Source: Sclerotiophoma versabilis (lineage: Eukaryota > Ascomycota > Dothideomycetes > Pleosporales > Didymellaceae). From it: a stretch of DNA of 64,000 nucleotides. The notes below the pieces were generated by a model. The model made no database searches, was not told where the DNA came from, and saw nothing but the letters and a program-made list of their open reading frames with translations. Position 1 is the first letter of the stretch. Each line of letters opens with the position of its first letter. This document shows, one piece after another, positions 1-15,030 of the stretch. Made by a program: the position numbers and the translations under genes. Location: the NCBI GenBank assembly GCA_012274445.1, contig JAAROD010000081.1, forward strand, positions 310,001 through 374,000. Reading direction: 5' to 3'.

Positions 1-1428
1 TATTAATTCTATTATAAAGCTTTTTTAATTGCCCTGTATACTGCGTTTTTATAATTAAGGCTTAAAAGAGATTCTCTAATCTAGTTAGTAGGTAAACGCT
101 TATATATAATAGTAAATAATAATATATCTAATCTTTACTCCTCCTAATTCTTATTCTCCTACTTATAATCTGCAAGTTAATCCCCTAATACTACTGTTAT
201 TAACGTAAGTAATCTAATTCTTCTTTTTTAGTATACTATTAATATTTAGTATTAGGCTCTTAATTACTATACCTTTAGTGTAATCTTAATTAATATGCCT
301 TCTAAGCTCCTAAAAACTTCCTGTAAGTGTCTAATTCGTAATCTAAGCCTGCTTAAAGGTTATACTCCTTCTAAGAAGATTAAGACTAAGCTTACTCTAT
401 TAGCTGCTCCTAATCTATATTAATCTACTTAATCTAGTAGGATTTTAACTAATCCTAACGCTCTAATAATAGTCTATTCTAGATTAGAGGGTAAAGATAA
501 TAATAAAATTAATCTAAAGTTAATATTCTAGAAGTTCTAGTCTTAGACTACTACTCCTATAAAGTAATCTACTACTACCTCTACTAATTACTTACCTATA
601 AGTAGAATTAAGATTAGTACTTTTTATAATTATCTATATAACTACTACTTAAAGTAGTTTATAAATAGTATTAGTAATAGTTATTATTATAATTATATTA
701 ACTATTAATTATATAAGAAGAGCAGCTATTATATTAAGTATAATACTTATACTTATAGGCCTCTATAAGTAATTATTAGTCTTAGTTCTTTTTATCTAAT
801 TACTAATTCTTTAATTAGCTATAGTTCTCTTTATTCTTTTGCTTAGGCTATAATTGCTACTATTAATAATAAGGCTAATAGGGTAAGAAATCTATCTTAA
901 TCTATTAATCTTTCTAATATATTTTAGGTTAAAGTTATTTTTCTACTTATAAACACCTTATTTAAGGTATATATATAGGTGTCTAAGAAGGCTAATTCTA
1001 ATTTAGTTAATAAGAATAAGGTTATAATTAATCTTAAAATTAATAACTTTAAGAGTAGTAGGAATAATTAGTAAAATATAACTAGTACTTTCTAGAGTTT
1101 AGCTATAGATTAGATTAATTAAGCTACTTTATCTTCTGCTTCGGCTCTGTCTAAGCAGAGTCTTAGATTAACTCTAGATTAGGCTTTACTAGCTCTGTCT
1201 TCTAGTTAGTCTTATAATTAAAGTAGTTAGTTCTCTAGTTAAGCTAGTTCTACCTAGATTAGTTATAGTTAAGCCTTTCTTAATTATTCTTAGATTACTA
1301 ATTATCTTTATTATCTAGCTACTTAAGCTTATAACTATAGGTTTACTTATAATTAAGCTAGTACTTAGGCTTTAGCTTCTAGTTAGAGTTATTAATCTAA
1401 TACTAATATCTATAACCTAATTACTACT
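1..1428. repeat. RIP-degraded repeat arm, inverted copy of 21,727-23,160
   Basis: AT-rich tract with no intact gene. Its reverse complement aligns along its whole length with 21,727-23,160, so it is one arm of a long inverted repeat of about 1.43 kb; position 1 pairs with about 23,160. On the plus strand from about 290 to 1,430, one frame reads as a continuous Ser/Gln/Asn/Tyr-rich protein if stop codons are taken as RIP-mutated Gln/Trp codons, which suggests a dead ORF. In the right arm this ORF lies on the minus strand, between the RNase H region and the 3' LTR of Copia A. The simplest reading is that this arm is the 3' end of a related copia in opposite orientation, cut off where Copia A starts. 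I do not recognise the protein. The left boundary lies outside the window. Confidence 0.6.
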
Positions 1429-1656
1429 TATTATAGAAAAGGTTAATAATTATATAATTATTAATAGTAATATAGGCAGATTATAGAGATTAAATCATTA
1501 GATAAGAATAATTTATTAGTTCTACTCTTATCTAGAACTAGCCTAAAGGTAAAAATATATATATAGTTATACTCTTTTACTATAGAAATAAAATAATAAA
1601 CTTAAGTAACTTTTTTATACCTAGATTAATCTTATTTAGTTATTTTAGCTTTAATA
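1429..1656 (+). repeat. Copia A 5' LTR (RIP-mutated)
   Basis: Aligns with 23,224-23,450 in the same orientation. The two differ by many C/T and G/A changes. The expected terminal TG is not present at the 5' edge (CT at 1,427-1,428), so the outer end may be truncated or rearranged. Confidence 0.7.
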
Positions 1657-4600
1657 GTTATAAGCTTAGTGTTATAAAGACTATATAGTAGATTTCTCTA
1701 TATACTCTATATAGCTAGAAAGCTAAATAGAATTAATTATATATTTTTAAATATAACTCTTCTTAATAGTTAGATAATAGAATCTAATTCCTAACTCTTA
1801 ACTAGTTAGGTCCTACTTAAAAGCTAATTAGATTAGCTCTACTATTTACTTAGCTTAAACTCTATATAAGAGATAAGGCAGTATAGAATTAGATTAATCT
1901 AGATAGTAAAACAGTTATAGTAATTAATAAATAAGAGCTAGAGTATCTAACTCTCTTTCTAAAGCTAGTTTCTAGAAACCTCTTAGAAAATAGTAATAGA
2001 GATAAGCTAAGTGTTACTACTAATTAAGAATAGTATATTCTTAGAATAGAGGCATATAAACTAGTAATTAAAGATTACTCTAAAGAAGTCTAAAAATATA
2101 AGGTTATAACCTTAGAGTAGATAAGATTAGCTATAAAGCTTAGTAATATTTAAGATTAAATTAATAAAAAAGTATTAGCTAATCTTCTAGCTCTAGTATT
2201 AATAAAGATACTTAATTCCTAAGAATAAACTCTACAGGCTCTAATCTAAATTCTAAAGAATAATCTTATACTAACTAATAGTAATACTATATATCTAGTT
2301 AGGTAGTAATACTACACTTACCTTAAAAAAGCCTAATTAGGCCGGATCTTACTAGATAAGTAGTTTAATAAGTAGTAAGTACTCTATAGAAAAGCTTAGG
2401 CGTTTAAGATTACTAAGATTAAAGGATAACTTACTCTTACTAACTTTCTTAACGTAATTACTCCTAGGCTTGCTCTAGAATAGTCTTACTTAATACAGTA
2501 GTAAAGAATTATAGACGTAGCTTTTAGTTATTAATTAATAGATATAAATAATCTATCTAAGGTCTTTATATTAATACTCTAAGAATAAGCTATTAGCTTA
2601 GCTAGAGGTAAAGGAAATACAGCTTTTATAACCCTAGAGGGAAGCTCTAATTAGAATAAAACTAAGAGAAAAACAGGATTAAACTAAAAAAGCTATCTAT
2701 ATAAACCTAAAGAACTCTATACTTAGAATTCTATTAATTACTATAGACTTTAAACTGTAATTACTAGATCTTCCCTCTTTAGATTACTAAAGATATCCCT
2801 ATTAAACTTTAATAAATCTAAGATTAAGGACAAATTTAATAACTTAGAATAGAGCAAGCTTAAGAAATAAATTAAAGAAGCTAGATAGAAGACTAGATTG
2901 TTAAGAGATATATTATCTTTAGCTAAATATCCTAGCTTAATTTTAGTAGTAGTTATTAATCTATTCTAATTTTAACCTAAATTAGGCAGAGTCTATTCTA
3001 TAATAGATTACAAACATCTCTTATTAATAAGCACTACCCTTAATAGTAGAGAAGCAGTCTACTTAGTAAATAATTAATTACTTCTAATACTAGGGACTTT
3101 TAAATAGTCTAATCTAAGTAAAACTATTAATACAGGTACTTAATTACTACCTATCTTAGAATTAGGAAATTATATCCTTAAAGAAATTCTAAATAGAATA
3201 AACAGACTAAAGACTAAAGATCTAGTACTTAAGAATATTAAAGCTATTAAAGAATTCTATATAAACATTATATCTAAAGCTTACCTTAAATAAGTAGGTA
3301 TATAGTATCTTAGATTAGATAATACTCTTAGGTATAGAATAATTAAAGATAATATTATTATAGCTAAGCTATACACTACTTATAATCTTACCTTTATTAA
3401 ATATAATAAGATTACCTTTTACTTTTCTTCTAGTATATATACTATATTAAGATTATCTAAACCTATAGAAAGATTAAACAGTAAGAACCTATAGTATTAA
3501 TAATTAGGTTACCTAGAATAGTAAGCACTATAATTACTAGTATAAGCTGCTTAGAACATTTATATTAATAGAATAAAGAGAATTAAGTGCTAAGAGTATA
3601 TAACTACCTACTCTATTTAAGTTATATTAAGGCAGCCTAGAGAGTAATTACTAAGGCTATTCTATAGAATATTATAGAATCTATTTAATATACTAATAGG
3701 AAGGCTTAATAAAGAATAGACTATAATTATTAAGAAAGACTACTTAGGAAAGCTCTTTAATTATAACCTATAGTCTAAGACTTTAGATAAGATTATAAGA
3801 GTTATTTAACTATTTAAGAAATAGGTTAGAAGAAAGTAGTAACTAAGTATTATTAAAATCTATTAGAATAATAATATAGCTACTAGACTATAAAGAGGTT
3901 AATTACGCTATAAAGAATAGGCAGACTAGAAGAAGATAAAGATACTTACTTCTCTTCTTATATATATAAACTAAATAGATTAGTGGAAAGAGTAGAAAAA
4001 GAGCTAATTACTAAATCTATTAAGATAAGAATAGGCACTAATCTTCTATTTTAACTATAGCCTAAGATTATAGATACTGCTATATATCTGCACAGGATAA
4101 GTCCTATAGTAACCTATAGTTTTAGATTACCTAATAAGGTGCTAGATAACTAGTTTAGATAGTACTTTAGATAGTATAAACCAGCCTAAATTAGGTACTA
4201 AACAGCTAATCTATAACTAGACTAGAGTAGTATATACACCTATAGCTGCAGAGTATATCTCTTTAAAAGAGATTAAGTAGTAGAGTAAGATAAACATAGA
4301 TATAAAGTTAATCTATAGAGACATATTAGATATCTAGTTAGCTATTAGGCCTCTAATATCTATAAAATATAGGTCCTATTAATTAATTAAGTAATAATTA
4401 CTAGAAATATTAATTTTAATAAATTTCTGTTCTATAAAAGGAAGAAGAATAAGAAAATACCTAAAGATTAAGTAACTAAACTTACTAATATCCTTTATAA
4501 TAGAGAACTAGCTAATCTAGGCTAGAATATTAATATACCTAACCTTAGAAATTAAACGTAACCTAAGACAGATAGATTAGCTACTAAGTAATAGCTTAAA

Positions 4601-6536
4601 AGTAATATACCTCTATTAACTAATATAGAGACTAGCCTAGCTCTAGATTATAATATATTAGATATAGATACTATATAAGGTATATATAAGGCTAGTAATT
4701 ACCTAGAAATCTATATAGACTAATCTAAAAATATTAAACTTATAACTCTAGAATAAATACCTAAACTAACTAATCTAGAGACAGGTGCACTAGATAGGGG
4801 TAATTAAAGTTATTATATAGAGATAGATAGTTAATAGGACGTAAACACACCTATAGAAGCTAGCTTATCTTATCCTAGTAATTAGATAGGATTATATAAG
4901 TTAAGGTAGAAGCACCTAACTAATTCTAATACTAGCTTAACTAGTGCTGCTTCTATTACTCTAGATATAGTAAGAGATATACTAATATAAAGGTTAAGTT
5001 AAAGAATTAGAGGTACAGTACCTAAGATAGATTAACTAATAAATATATACATGCTACTCTATAGAAGAAAGAATTATAATAATTAACTAGAGGGTAGTAG
5101 CTAAGAAAGTATTAATATATTAATTGCGAATCTATAAGAAAATAATTAGATAGATAACTTTAAACACACATATCTTCTAGAAACTAACTAGTTCTAGGAT
5201 AAATAATCTAGCTATAAAATACTAAACGCAGTAGTTATAGTAGCTACGCTAAATAATAAATCTAATTAATTAGATTATACTTTACGCCCTTATTAAGATA
5301 ATCTCCTACTACTACTAAATATATAGAAGTTGCTTCTATAATACCCTCTAAAGACTCTGTTTATAGACTCTTTAACTAAAGAAATTAATTAGATAATTAA
5401 GAAGAGTACCTAGTTAGAAATCCTAGTATCTAAAGTAAAGAATTAACTATTACTATTAAAGTAGGTATAGACCTATAAATTTAATTAAGATAGCTACTTT
5501 ATTAAGTATAAGGCTTAGATTATTATAAGAGGAGATTTATAAGAAACAAATTCTCTTTAATCTACTAATACTGCAACTCTAGTAGCTAAATTATTTAGAG
5601 TAGTAATATTAATTATAGCTTAATTTAATCTAGAAGTAAGACAGTATAATATTATTAAAGCATTTCTTAACACTATAATTATAGTAGATAATCTAGTACT
5701 CTATAAAATACTAGAAGAATTTAAGAAGAGTAAATACTATATTAGGCTTAATTAAGCACTATATAGATTAAGAGAATTACTACTTCTTTAGTATAAGAAG
5801 TTCTTAAAGTTACTTTAATTAATTAGACTATAATTAAGTAAAGAAGAGCTCTACCTATTCTATAATAAGAGTAAGAAGATTATTATACTCTTTTATATAG
5901 ATAATATTCTCTTAATCTATTCTAAGACCTATAAGGCAGATACTAAGCTTTTATAGAATAAGATTATAGAAAAATATAAGATCTAAGACTAAGAACTAGT
6001 TAAATAGTTTCTAGAAATTAGAGTAATCTATAATAGAGAGCTTAGGACTATTACTCTTATATATAACACGTATATTAATAAGATTACTAAGAAGTTTAGA
6101 TTAGTAAATAGTATATTTCTACTAATACTGCTTCTATTAGAAGAACTAATTAAAAACACTAGAGAAGTAACTAAAAAGGAAATTAAAACGTATTAAGAGA
6201 CGGTTAGATTAGTATTATATATAGTAATTATACTGCAACCTAATATTATATTTATAGTATCTAAACTATTATATTTCCTAACTAATTCTAGTAATAAATA
6301 TTAAAAAGCTAAAGATAGGGTAATTATATACATGTATATAATAAGATTAGAAGGAATTTAATATAGTAATTATAATAGAGCTAAGCTAATAATCTATAAA
6401 GATATATTCTTTATAGATAATCTAAAAACCTAATAATTATTCTATAGATACCTAGTTATACTCTTTAGAGGTTTAATCCTATAGAAAGCTACTAGATAAA
6501 GTATAGTAACTACTTCTATAACTAAGGCAGAGCTTC

Positions 6537-7041
6537 TGTTACAATTCTAAGAAACATAGTATTAAATATTAAGAATTACTACTCTAGGTACAGTATAGTT
6601 AACCTATATAGAAAAAAGGTATTATAAGTAAGTAACTACTAGTATTAGTAGTTAGTACTTAGCTACTACTAGAGGACGATTACGTAATGTAATTAGCCTT
6701 TGTATAATTAGTGTAATTAGTGCTTAGTATAATTAGTAATTAGTATAATTAGTATAGTCTATACTACTAAGTATATTACATCTCTCCTTAGTATATAGTT
6801 AGTAGAAATATAACTCTTATAGTTTATATTTAACTTAGTTAATTAAGTTTGTCTTTAGAATCTTAACTCTAACTCTTAAGCTAGATAGTCTACTCTATAC
6901 TACTTATTATTACTCTCTATTATTATAGTATTTTACTAGGTAATAACCTTAACTCTTACAGACCTTTCTATACTAGTGCTTATCTCTAAGAACTAATAAA
7001 AATAGTGCTTAAAAGCTTTACTTAAAAGTATAACTTTAATA
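6537..7041 (+). repeat. G2 5' LTR
   Basis: Starts TGTTAC and ends TTTAATA, the RIP form of the intact TTCAACA. U3 contains a run of short GTATAATTAGT-like direct repeats (about 6,700-6,760) that the intact LTR lacks. From about 6,785 onward it aligns with R-U5 of the intact LTR. Same length as the 3' LTR at 20,681-21,185. Confidence 0.85.
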
Positions 7042-7711
7042 CTTTAAACACCCCTAAAGATAAGTACTACTTTAGAAACCTATACTACTTCTAGCAGCTC
7101 TTATACTTAATAATCTAATAGTAATATTAAGATAGAATAAGTACTAGCTATATACTCTAGAGTTAGTGTTACTAAACCTAACCTCTACTATAGTAAATAA
7201 TATAAGCTAGAGAACTAGCTTATATAGTAGAACCTCTTCTTTATATTTTAGAAAGAAGATATTACTAAAGAAAAATAAGTTACTTTTATTACTAGCTTTA
7301 TATAAGACAAGGCTTTTACTTAGATTAAAATCTTTCTCTAATACTATTATGCTAATAGAGACTTAACTATAATTAACCTCTAGTTTAAGAACTTTAACCT
7401 ATTTAAGAAATAGATTTAACCTGTATTTAGAGTCTTAAATAAACTAGTAATTATATATTATAATATCTAATATATTTATTAGGAATAATTTACTGCTAAC
7501 TATGCTGCTAACTTCTAGCAGCTAGCTGCGTTTACTAGATAGAATAATATAGTATTAATAACTATATTCTATTAGAGATTAAAGCCTAAAGTTAAGGAAG
7601 AACTTATATATACTGCTATAAGTACTAATAACTTTAATAACCTAGTTAATAAGGCTATTAGTATTAATATTAAGATTTATAAGCTTTAGCAGAAACTTAG
7701 AAATAATCTAT

Positions 7712-7980
7712 TATTGCGTAATTAAGCTGCTTAGTTAGTTATATAGAGATTAATTAGCTTAGAGAATTAGCTATAAGCTGCTCTAGAGCTAACTAGAAGC
7801 TTATTATATTAGTATAATAGTAATAAGCAACTCTAATAGTAAGTAGAAGCTTACTTTAGATAGGTTACGTAACCTATACAGATTTCCTATATATATAACA
7901 GACAGCTTTTGTTTAATCTTAGATAGGTACTAATTAAATACTATTAATTACTTAAGTATAGTCCTTTAAGCTTAATTATA
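7712..7980 (+). repeat. Copia B 5' LTR
   Basis: Starts TATTGCGTAATT and ends TTAATTATA; the 3' partner at 15,031-15,299 is also 269 bp. The same LTR recurs at 45,809-46,077 (Copia D). Confidence 0.85.
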
Positions 7981-10900
7981 GTTATAAGCCTAGCTTTCTA
8001 AGAATAGTAGATCTCTCTACGTACTTAGCTAAATAGAGCTTATTAGACATAGCTTAACTACTCTAATTAAACCTAAATTCTTAGTAATTATAAATTACTA
8101 CTATAAGTAAGCTAGTTAACTATAGCTTATAAGCTTAATTAACTATCCCTGCAGGCACCTTCTAACTAAAGTCTTAAACTAACTAGCCTAATTAGTATAT
8201 ACAGCTTATATAGCATACTAAGCTGTATAATATATAGAATTTAGTTAACCTAAATACTCTAGATACTTCTAGTATATATAAGGAAGCTCTTTAGCTACTA
8301 CTAGGTAGCTTAGGGAATTCCTTTAGAGCTTCTAAATAACTAGCAGGAAGCTTAATATTTAATAAGAGGCTTCTAGCATACTTAACCTAAAGTTAATTAA
8401 TACAGCTAATTAATACGCACACGCCTTATAGCACTCTAACCCTAATAAGCACTAAAGTATATAACTAGGAGCTTACTAAGTATAGGATTAAATTAAGCAA
8501 GTAGGCAGCTAGAGCTAAGCACCTTTAGAAGCTATAGAACTAGGTTAACACTACTATATCCCTATTAATTATGTTACTAGTAATAGTATAGCTTGTTTTA
8601 GGTAATAGTATAACCTTATAATTACTTATCTAGGCTCTAAGGGAGGAGCTTACTTCTACTTTACTTAGTACTAAGAACTAAGTATAAGCTAAGTATAGAG
8701 CTTATCTTAGAGCTGCTAAGTAGAGATAAGCTACTCTATAAAACTAGTACTAGAAGTAGTTATACCTCTATATAAGAGCTAAGGCTTATAAGCTTATAGA
8801 GGTTAATAGAGAGCTTACTATCTAAGACTTCTTAGATATATTAAGCTATAAGATTACCTCTAAATAGGCCTATACTATACACTAAAGGATTATCTTAGAC
8901 ACTATCCTAGGGCTTAAAACGCTTACTTTAGACTAAGTAAGCAGAGTCTTTAGTAGCCTAATGCATAAGTATATAATAAGAGTAGAGAAGGATACCCCTA
9001 GTATATTTACTACCTTTAGTAACTGCTTAGATATTACCTAAAGTGCTCTTACTAGTAACTTAAGCTGCTTAGCTATAGGTAACAGCTATAAATGCCCCTG
9101 CAAGAAAAAAGAGAACACCTATAGGTAGAAGGTAACTAAATACTAAGTACTAGAGATAGTAGTAAGAGGCTTATCTACGCCTTCTTACTATCTTAAGAAA
9201 TTACACTGCTAGAATATACTTTAGAAGCTTAACTCTAATAACTTTAAGGACCTAAAGAAGTTAATTAAGTAACTTAGCTAGTACTTATAAGCTCTCTGCG
9301 CTATTACAGCAGGCAGTATACCTTAACCTATAAGTAGAGTACCTAAAGCTAAGTTTCTAGGTAATATTTAAGCAGCTCTTATTAACCTAAAAATAATAAT
9401 AAGACTTCTAATAAACTTAGAGATAGAGAAGAAGCTAGAGGTTTATAACCTTATAGACTTTAACACCTATCCTCTATTAGAGAGCATAATTTTAGATAAT
9501 GGAGCTGCTACTTACCTAGTTAATAGCGCAGATAAGCTTATACCTAGCACCTTTATACTAGCTACCTTAATAGATATAGTAGAAGTAAGTACCTAAGTAT
9601 TCTCTATTATAGGCTAAGAAGCTTATTTATTTAAGAACGCCCTCTATAGAAAGGTATAGCTTAAATATAAAGAACCTACTTCTTTAGAATATTATTAAAG
9701 TAGAAGAATTCTATATTAATATAATCTTAGAAGCTTAATTATAGGAAAAAAGAGTATAGTACCTAGGCCTTAATAGTACTCTTTAAGTTAGTTATATTAA
9801 AGATCTAAATAGAAGTATTATGTGTGCTACTCTGCAGTATGCTTATAACCTTACTTTCTTTAAATATAAGCTACTATTATACTACTTTCTAAGCCTATTA
9901 AACGCAGTAATAATAAAACACTTATATAACTTATATCTTAGAAGCTTAACAGAGCAGCTATAGCATACCTAAGCTAGATATCTAGGCCTAAAAGCTCTTT
10001 AAGCACTTATATAGTATGCGTACAGTATATATATAAGTAGAATACTTTAAAAGAACTATAAGGTGTGTGTAACTATATATACTAAGTAGGTTATTTTACG
10101 CAGACCTTATAAGAAGCCTGCTTAGCTATTCTAGAGAATTAGATAGAACCTATTTAATATGCCTCTAGGTAGAGGCAGTAAACTATAAATACTTTTAATT
10201 AAGAAGTACTATAGTAGAAAGCTCTTTATATATATACTATAAGAAAAGACTTAGATTAAGATTTTATATACCCTAACTAATTTCTTAAGCTAGGTAGCTA
10301 CCTAGTATAAGCTCTATATCTGTAAAATAAGCTAAAATAATAATACTACTACTTTACTATAGTAAGGGAGCTCTCTATATAAATACCAGGCGCTTAAAGT
10401 AGAAATTAATATTAAATAGGTTCTGCTATATATATATAAGCTAAATAGAGCTGCTAAAAGAGAAGGCTAAGAGATTATTACTAAGTCTATTAAGATAAGA
10501 AGCGGCTTAAACTTACCTAAGAAGCTCTAGCCTAAGGTAGTTACAGTAGCAGCCTAGCTCTATAATATAAGCCTATTGCATATAAATAAGCTTTAGAGTC
10601 TAAATAAGCAGCTTAACTAGTAGTTTATATAATACTTCTACTAGTACTAACCTAAGCAGGTAAGAGTAGTTATAGCTAATCTAAGACCTGATTAGAGCAG
10701 GATATACGCATACAGCTACTGTGCCTACCTCTTAAACAGAGAATAAGCAGCTAGGTATAATTAGAAAAGCTTTAAAGTTACTCTAAGGGGCTATATTAGG
10801 TATTTAGTAGGCTACTAAGCTACTAGTATCTATAGAATATAGGTACCCTAACTTAACTAGGTAATTATAACGCATAATATAACCTTTAATAAGAAGCTCT

Positions 10901-13900
10901 TTTATAGTAGAGATAAGTTAGATACTATTCTAGTATTAGAAGTAACTACTATAATTAAGATACTCTATAAAACTAGTAAAATTATGCATATAAGAGATAT
11001 AATTAAGCTCCCTATAATAGAAAGAGAAGATCTATTACTTAACTTACCTACTAAGTAATAGCTTAGGGGTAAACCTCTAGAGGGAAGTTAGTTACTAGAA
11101 GGCTAGTCTAGTACTAATTAAGCTCCTAAAGATAAGACTACGTAATTAGTTAGCTTAGCTAGTAAACTAATAGAGATTTGCGCAGAGTAATAAGATATAG
11201 GTCTACTCTTACCTAATCCTACACCTAAGCCTAATAATAAGCAGCTTAGTAATAATCTAAAGGCTCTTTATATAGAAACTCTGTCTAGTAACTTATAGAA
11301 AGTATACTCTACTATTAAAGAAAAGAGCTTACTAGCAGGTATTAAGAATTATAATAATCTACCTATTAGACTTAGCTCTCTAATTATCCTTATACTATTT
11401 TAGAAGGTAATAGAAGTAGGTTAACTAAGTATAAGAAGCGTAGAAAGGCGTAGGGGCATAGGTATAGCTATTAGGTTAAGCTGTTAGCTCTATAACTAAT
11501 AGCGCAATAAGCTTAGAAAAGATAATAAAGGGGCTAATAGAGTAGGCCTATATACTATAATTAGCTTAATTTAATTAGTAGAGTATTTATAGATACTTAA
11601 ACCTCTATTTAAGCATGTAGAAAGGTATAGGGAGCTTAGAAGAGACCTAATTACTATATATATAGTTATTAATACCTTAGCTCTATAGGCTAAGAAATTA
11701 GTTACTTAAATTAAGTAGTATATATACTATAATAAGGTCTTTCTACTCCTTAATAAATAGAAGAAGCTTATATACTACCTACTAGGCGCTCTATTTTACT
11801 AGGTATATAAGAAAAAGATATTAAAACTTATTAAAAAGTATATATAGAAAGAAATTAACTAACTAAGCAGCTTAGATAGTTCTTTACTACTTAAACAGGT
11901 CTTTATATATAAGTTTAACTAAGATAGATACTTTATAAAATATAAAGCTAGAATTTATATATATAGAGACTTATAGGCTAAGAATTTAATGAAGTTAACC
12001 TATGCTATAATACTTACTACGCAATCTTTTTACACTATAGTAGTAATAGCTGCACAGTTTAACTTTAAGCTATATTAGTATAATATAGCAGGCGTATTTC
12101 TTAACATAAGCTACTAGAACTAGCCTTAAGTGCTCTATAAGCTGCCTAACAGGTTTAGGAAACCTAATTAAGTAGTCTACTTACTATAAGCTCTATATAA
12201 ACTATATAATTTACTAGTCTTATAGTATAAGAAGCTATCTAGTTTACTTTAGGTGCTTAGTTTAAAGTTATTAAAAGAAGAGCCTTACCTCTTCTTTAAT
12301 AATAAGCAAAGAATAGTTCTACTTTTCTATATAAATAATATTCTTCTAGTATATTATAGAAATAATTAAGCTACTATAGAGCAGCTAATAAGCTTACTTA
12401 TAGGCAAATATTAGATTAAAGATTATAGAGCTGCTAAATAGTTTCTTAGAGTTTAAATTATCTAGAATTAAGCTACTTATACTATTATACTTACGTATAA
12501 CTTCTATATTAAGAAGCTTACTTCTAAATTTAAGGTTATAGATAAGAAGTTATTTCTAAGTACCTTCTTTCTAATAACTAAGCTCCTTAGGCATAAGCAA
12601 GAAGCTTTAAAATAGGAGATTAAAGCCTATTAGGAGTATATTAGGTCTATTCTATACACAGCTATTATAATCTGTCTAGATATAGCTTACGCTATATCTT
12701 AACTATTCTATTATCTAACTAACCTAGAAGCTGCTTACTTTAAGGTAGTAGCTTAGGTTCTTAGCTACTTATATAGGACTAAGTACCTAGGTATAAAGTA
12801 TAAAGCTTATTCTAGAAGCTAGTTACTTATATACAGTAACGCCTTATTTACTAATAATAGTTTAACCTATTAATCTTCTTAGAGCTATATTATATAGCTC
12901 TTTAGAAGTTTAATTATATAGAAGGTAGCTTAATAAGCTATAGTAACTACTTTAACTACTAAGGTAGAATTACTAGCTTTAGAGTATATAGCTAAAGAGA
13001 GTATAGCTCTAAAACAATTTCTCTATAAACTATAACTTAACTTAGGTATAGTATAGAAGATCTTTTATAATAACTAGCAGACTATTTAGCTAGTAGTTAA
13101 AGAAAGTAAGTAACTTACTACCTAGCTGCGCTATATAGATATATAAAATATATAGTTAAAATAAGAGTATGCTAAGAGTACCTTTACTATTACCTATATA
13201 AAGACTAATAAAATACTAGCTAATAGGCTTATAAAAGCGCTGCCTAGGTAAGCCTATAAGCGCTTTTTAGACTATCTTAACCTATTTAATATTTACCTAG
13301 ATACTAATAGAAAGTAGGATACTAATTAGATAATAGAATTAAACTAAGAAAATAAGGCAATTAACAGTAACGTTTTATAGCTAAATAAGCAGCTTAATAG
13401 GTAATAATAAGCTTATTATAGGTTAGAATAAGTTATATAAGTTATAGTTCTATAAATAAAAGCTTATTAATAGAAAAATAAAAGATTAATTTCTTAACTA
13501 ACTAGAGAGGACACCTCTCTTCTTAGAGAAAAACCTAGGCTAAGCTTACTAAACTACTAAAGGCAGCTTATTAGAGCGCACTACTAGTAGCTAATAAGCT
13601 TAACTTCTAAACTACTTCTACTAGAGAATTTAGAGCCTCTACGCATTAATCTTGCTATTATTAAGAAGCCTCTTTATTACTTAGTAGGTAACGCACAGCT
13701 TAGTTACGCGCTATAAGCTTATTAGCTACTAAAGATAAATTATAAGTAGGAATAAGTTACTTATACTAGTAGTAACTCTACTATTAAGCCTAAGCTTATT
13801 ATATAGCTTAACTCTAATAGGCTTAAGAAAGGCAGGACTAAGAATAAGCTATTAGACTGCTATTTATAAGCTTATTTTTAGAGATTACCTATAGCTTACA

Positions 13901-15030
13901 GTATAAGTGCCTAGCAGCATAGTAAAAATACCTCTTAGCCTATTAGCTGCCTAGCTAATTATAGTAAAGAGTAGCTGCGCTGCTTATTAGCAGTATAGCT
14001 ATACAACCTCTGCAGGGGATAGTGTAGAAGGCACTCTTCTAGTAGAGAATAGAGATAGTAGGGTTATTATTATTATTACTACTACTAGTGCTAGTGCTAG
14101 TAGTAGTTATAGTAGTAGAGATAGAGTTAGAGACCCTAATAGAGCCCCTAGGGCCAGCAGAAGAAGCTTAGTTAGCTAAAGCTAAGCTAGCTAAGTAAGT
14201 AAGCAGCTTATAGGCAGTAGTAGCAGCGCAGATAGAAGTAAGGTAGGCAGTAATAGTAGTAGTAGTGCGCACTTTACGCTAGGCTTTTAATTATTTCTAA
14301 ATAAAAGTTAGCTAAAAGTTTAAAAAGAGCTGTAGAAAAAATAAAGGGAAGCTTATTTAGATGCTGCCTAACTACTATAAGATATAAAAAGGACTTTTAA
14401 TTAGACTAATTAGGCTAAAAGACTAATAAATAAGTAAATAAGGCACTAATAAGTTACTTAAAACGTAATTTAGGTATACTTATAGCTATTTTAGATATAG
14501 ACTTAGAAATTATTAAAATAGAGGGGGGTACCTACTTATATAGCTAATAGAGCTAGTAAAGGTTAAGCCTATAGCGCGCAACCTTTACTACAGACACTAG
14601 CCTCTAGCTGCTACCTAGTTAGCTATCTAAATTATTTACTATAACCTTTACTATACTAGAAACAAGCTTAAAACTAACTGTTTAGATACTTATTTAGCCC
14701 TACTACTAAAGAAGGTACTACTAACTAAGCCTAAAAGCAACCTATACGTAATTAAGCAGCTTAGATAGAGTAAAAGACCTATAAATAAGCTACCTACTAG
14801 ACTATAAGGAGCTCTTTTAGCTATAGTACTATAGTACTAAGGTATAGAGGGATATAAGATAGGATTAAAGGACTAAAGATATTTAAAAAGATTAACTAAG
14901 AGGTAACTTAGGCACTTAGACTCCTGTTTAACTCTATATTTTAGACCTATACTACTAGAAAACTACTAAACAAGCTACTTAACTGTAATTCAGCTGCTCT
15001 TTTATTAAATTAGAGAATAACTAGAGAGTA

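Noticed and set aside
6690..6770. Short GTATAATTAGT-like direct repeats resembling a small CRISPR or minisatellite
   Set aside because: Irregular, very short and within the G2 LTR U3; there are no spacers and CRISPR is not expected in a fungus.
14050..14120. ATT/ACT/AGT trinucleotide-like run as an independent microsatellite locus
   Set aside because: Present at the same place in Copia B and Copia D, so it is part of the element.
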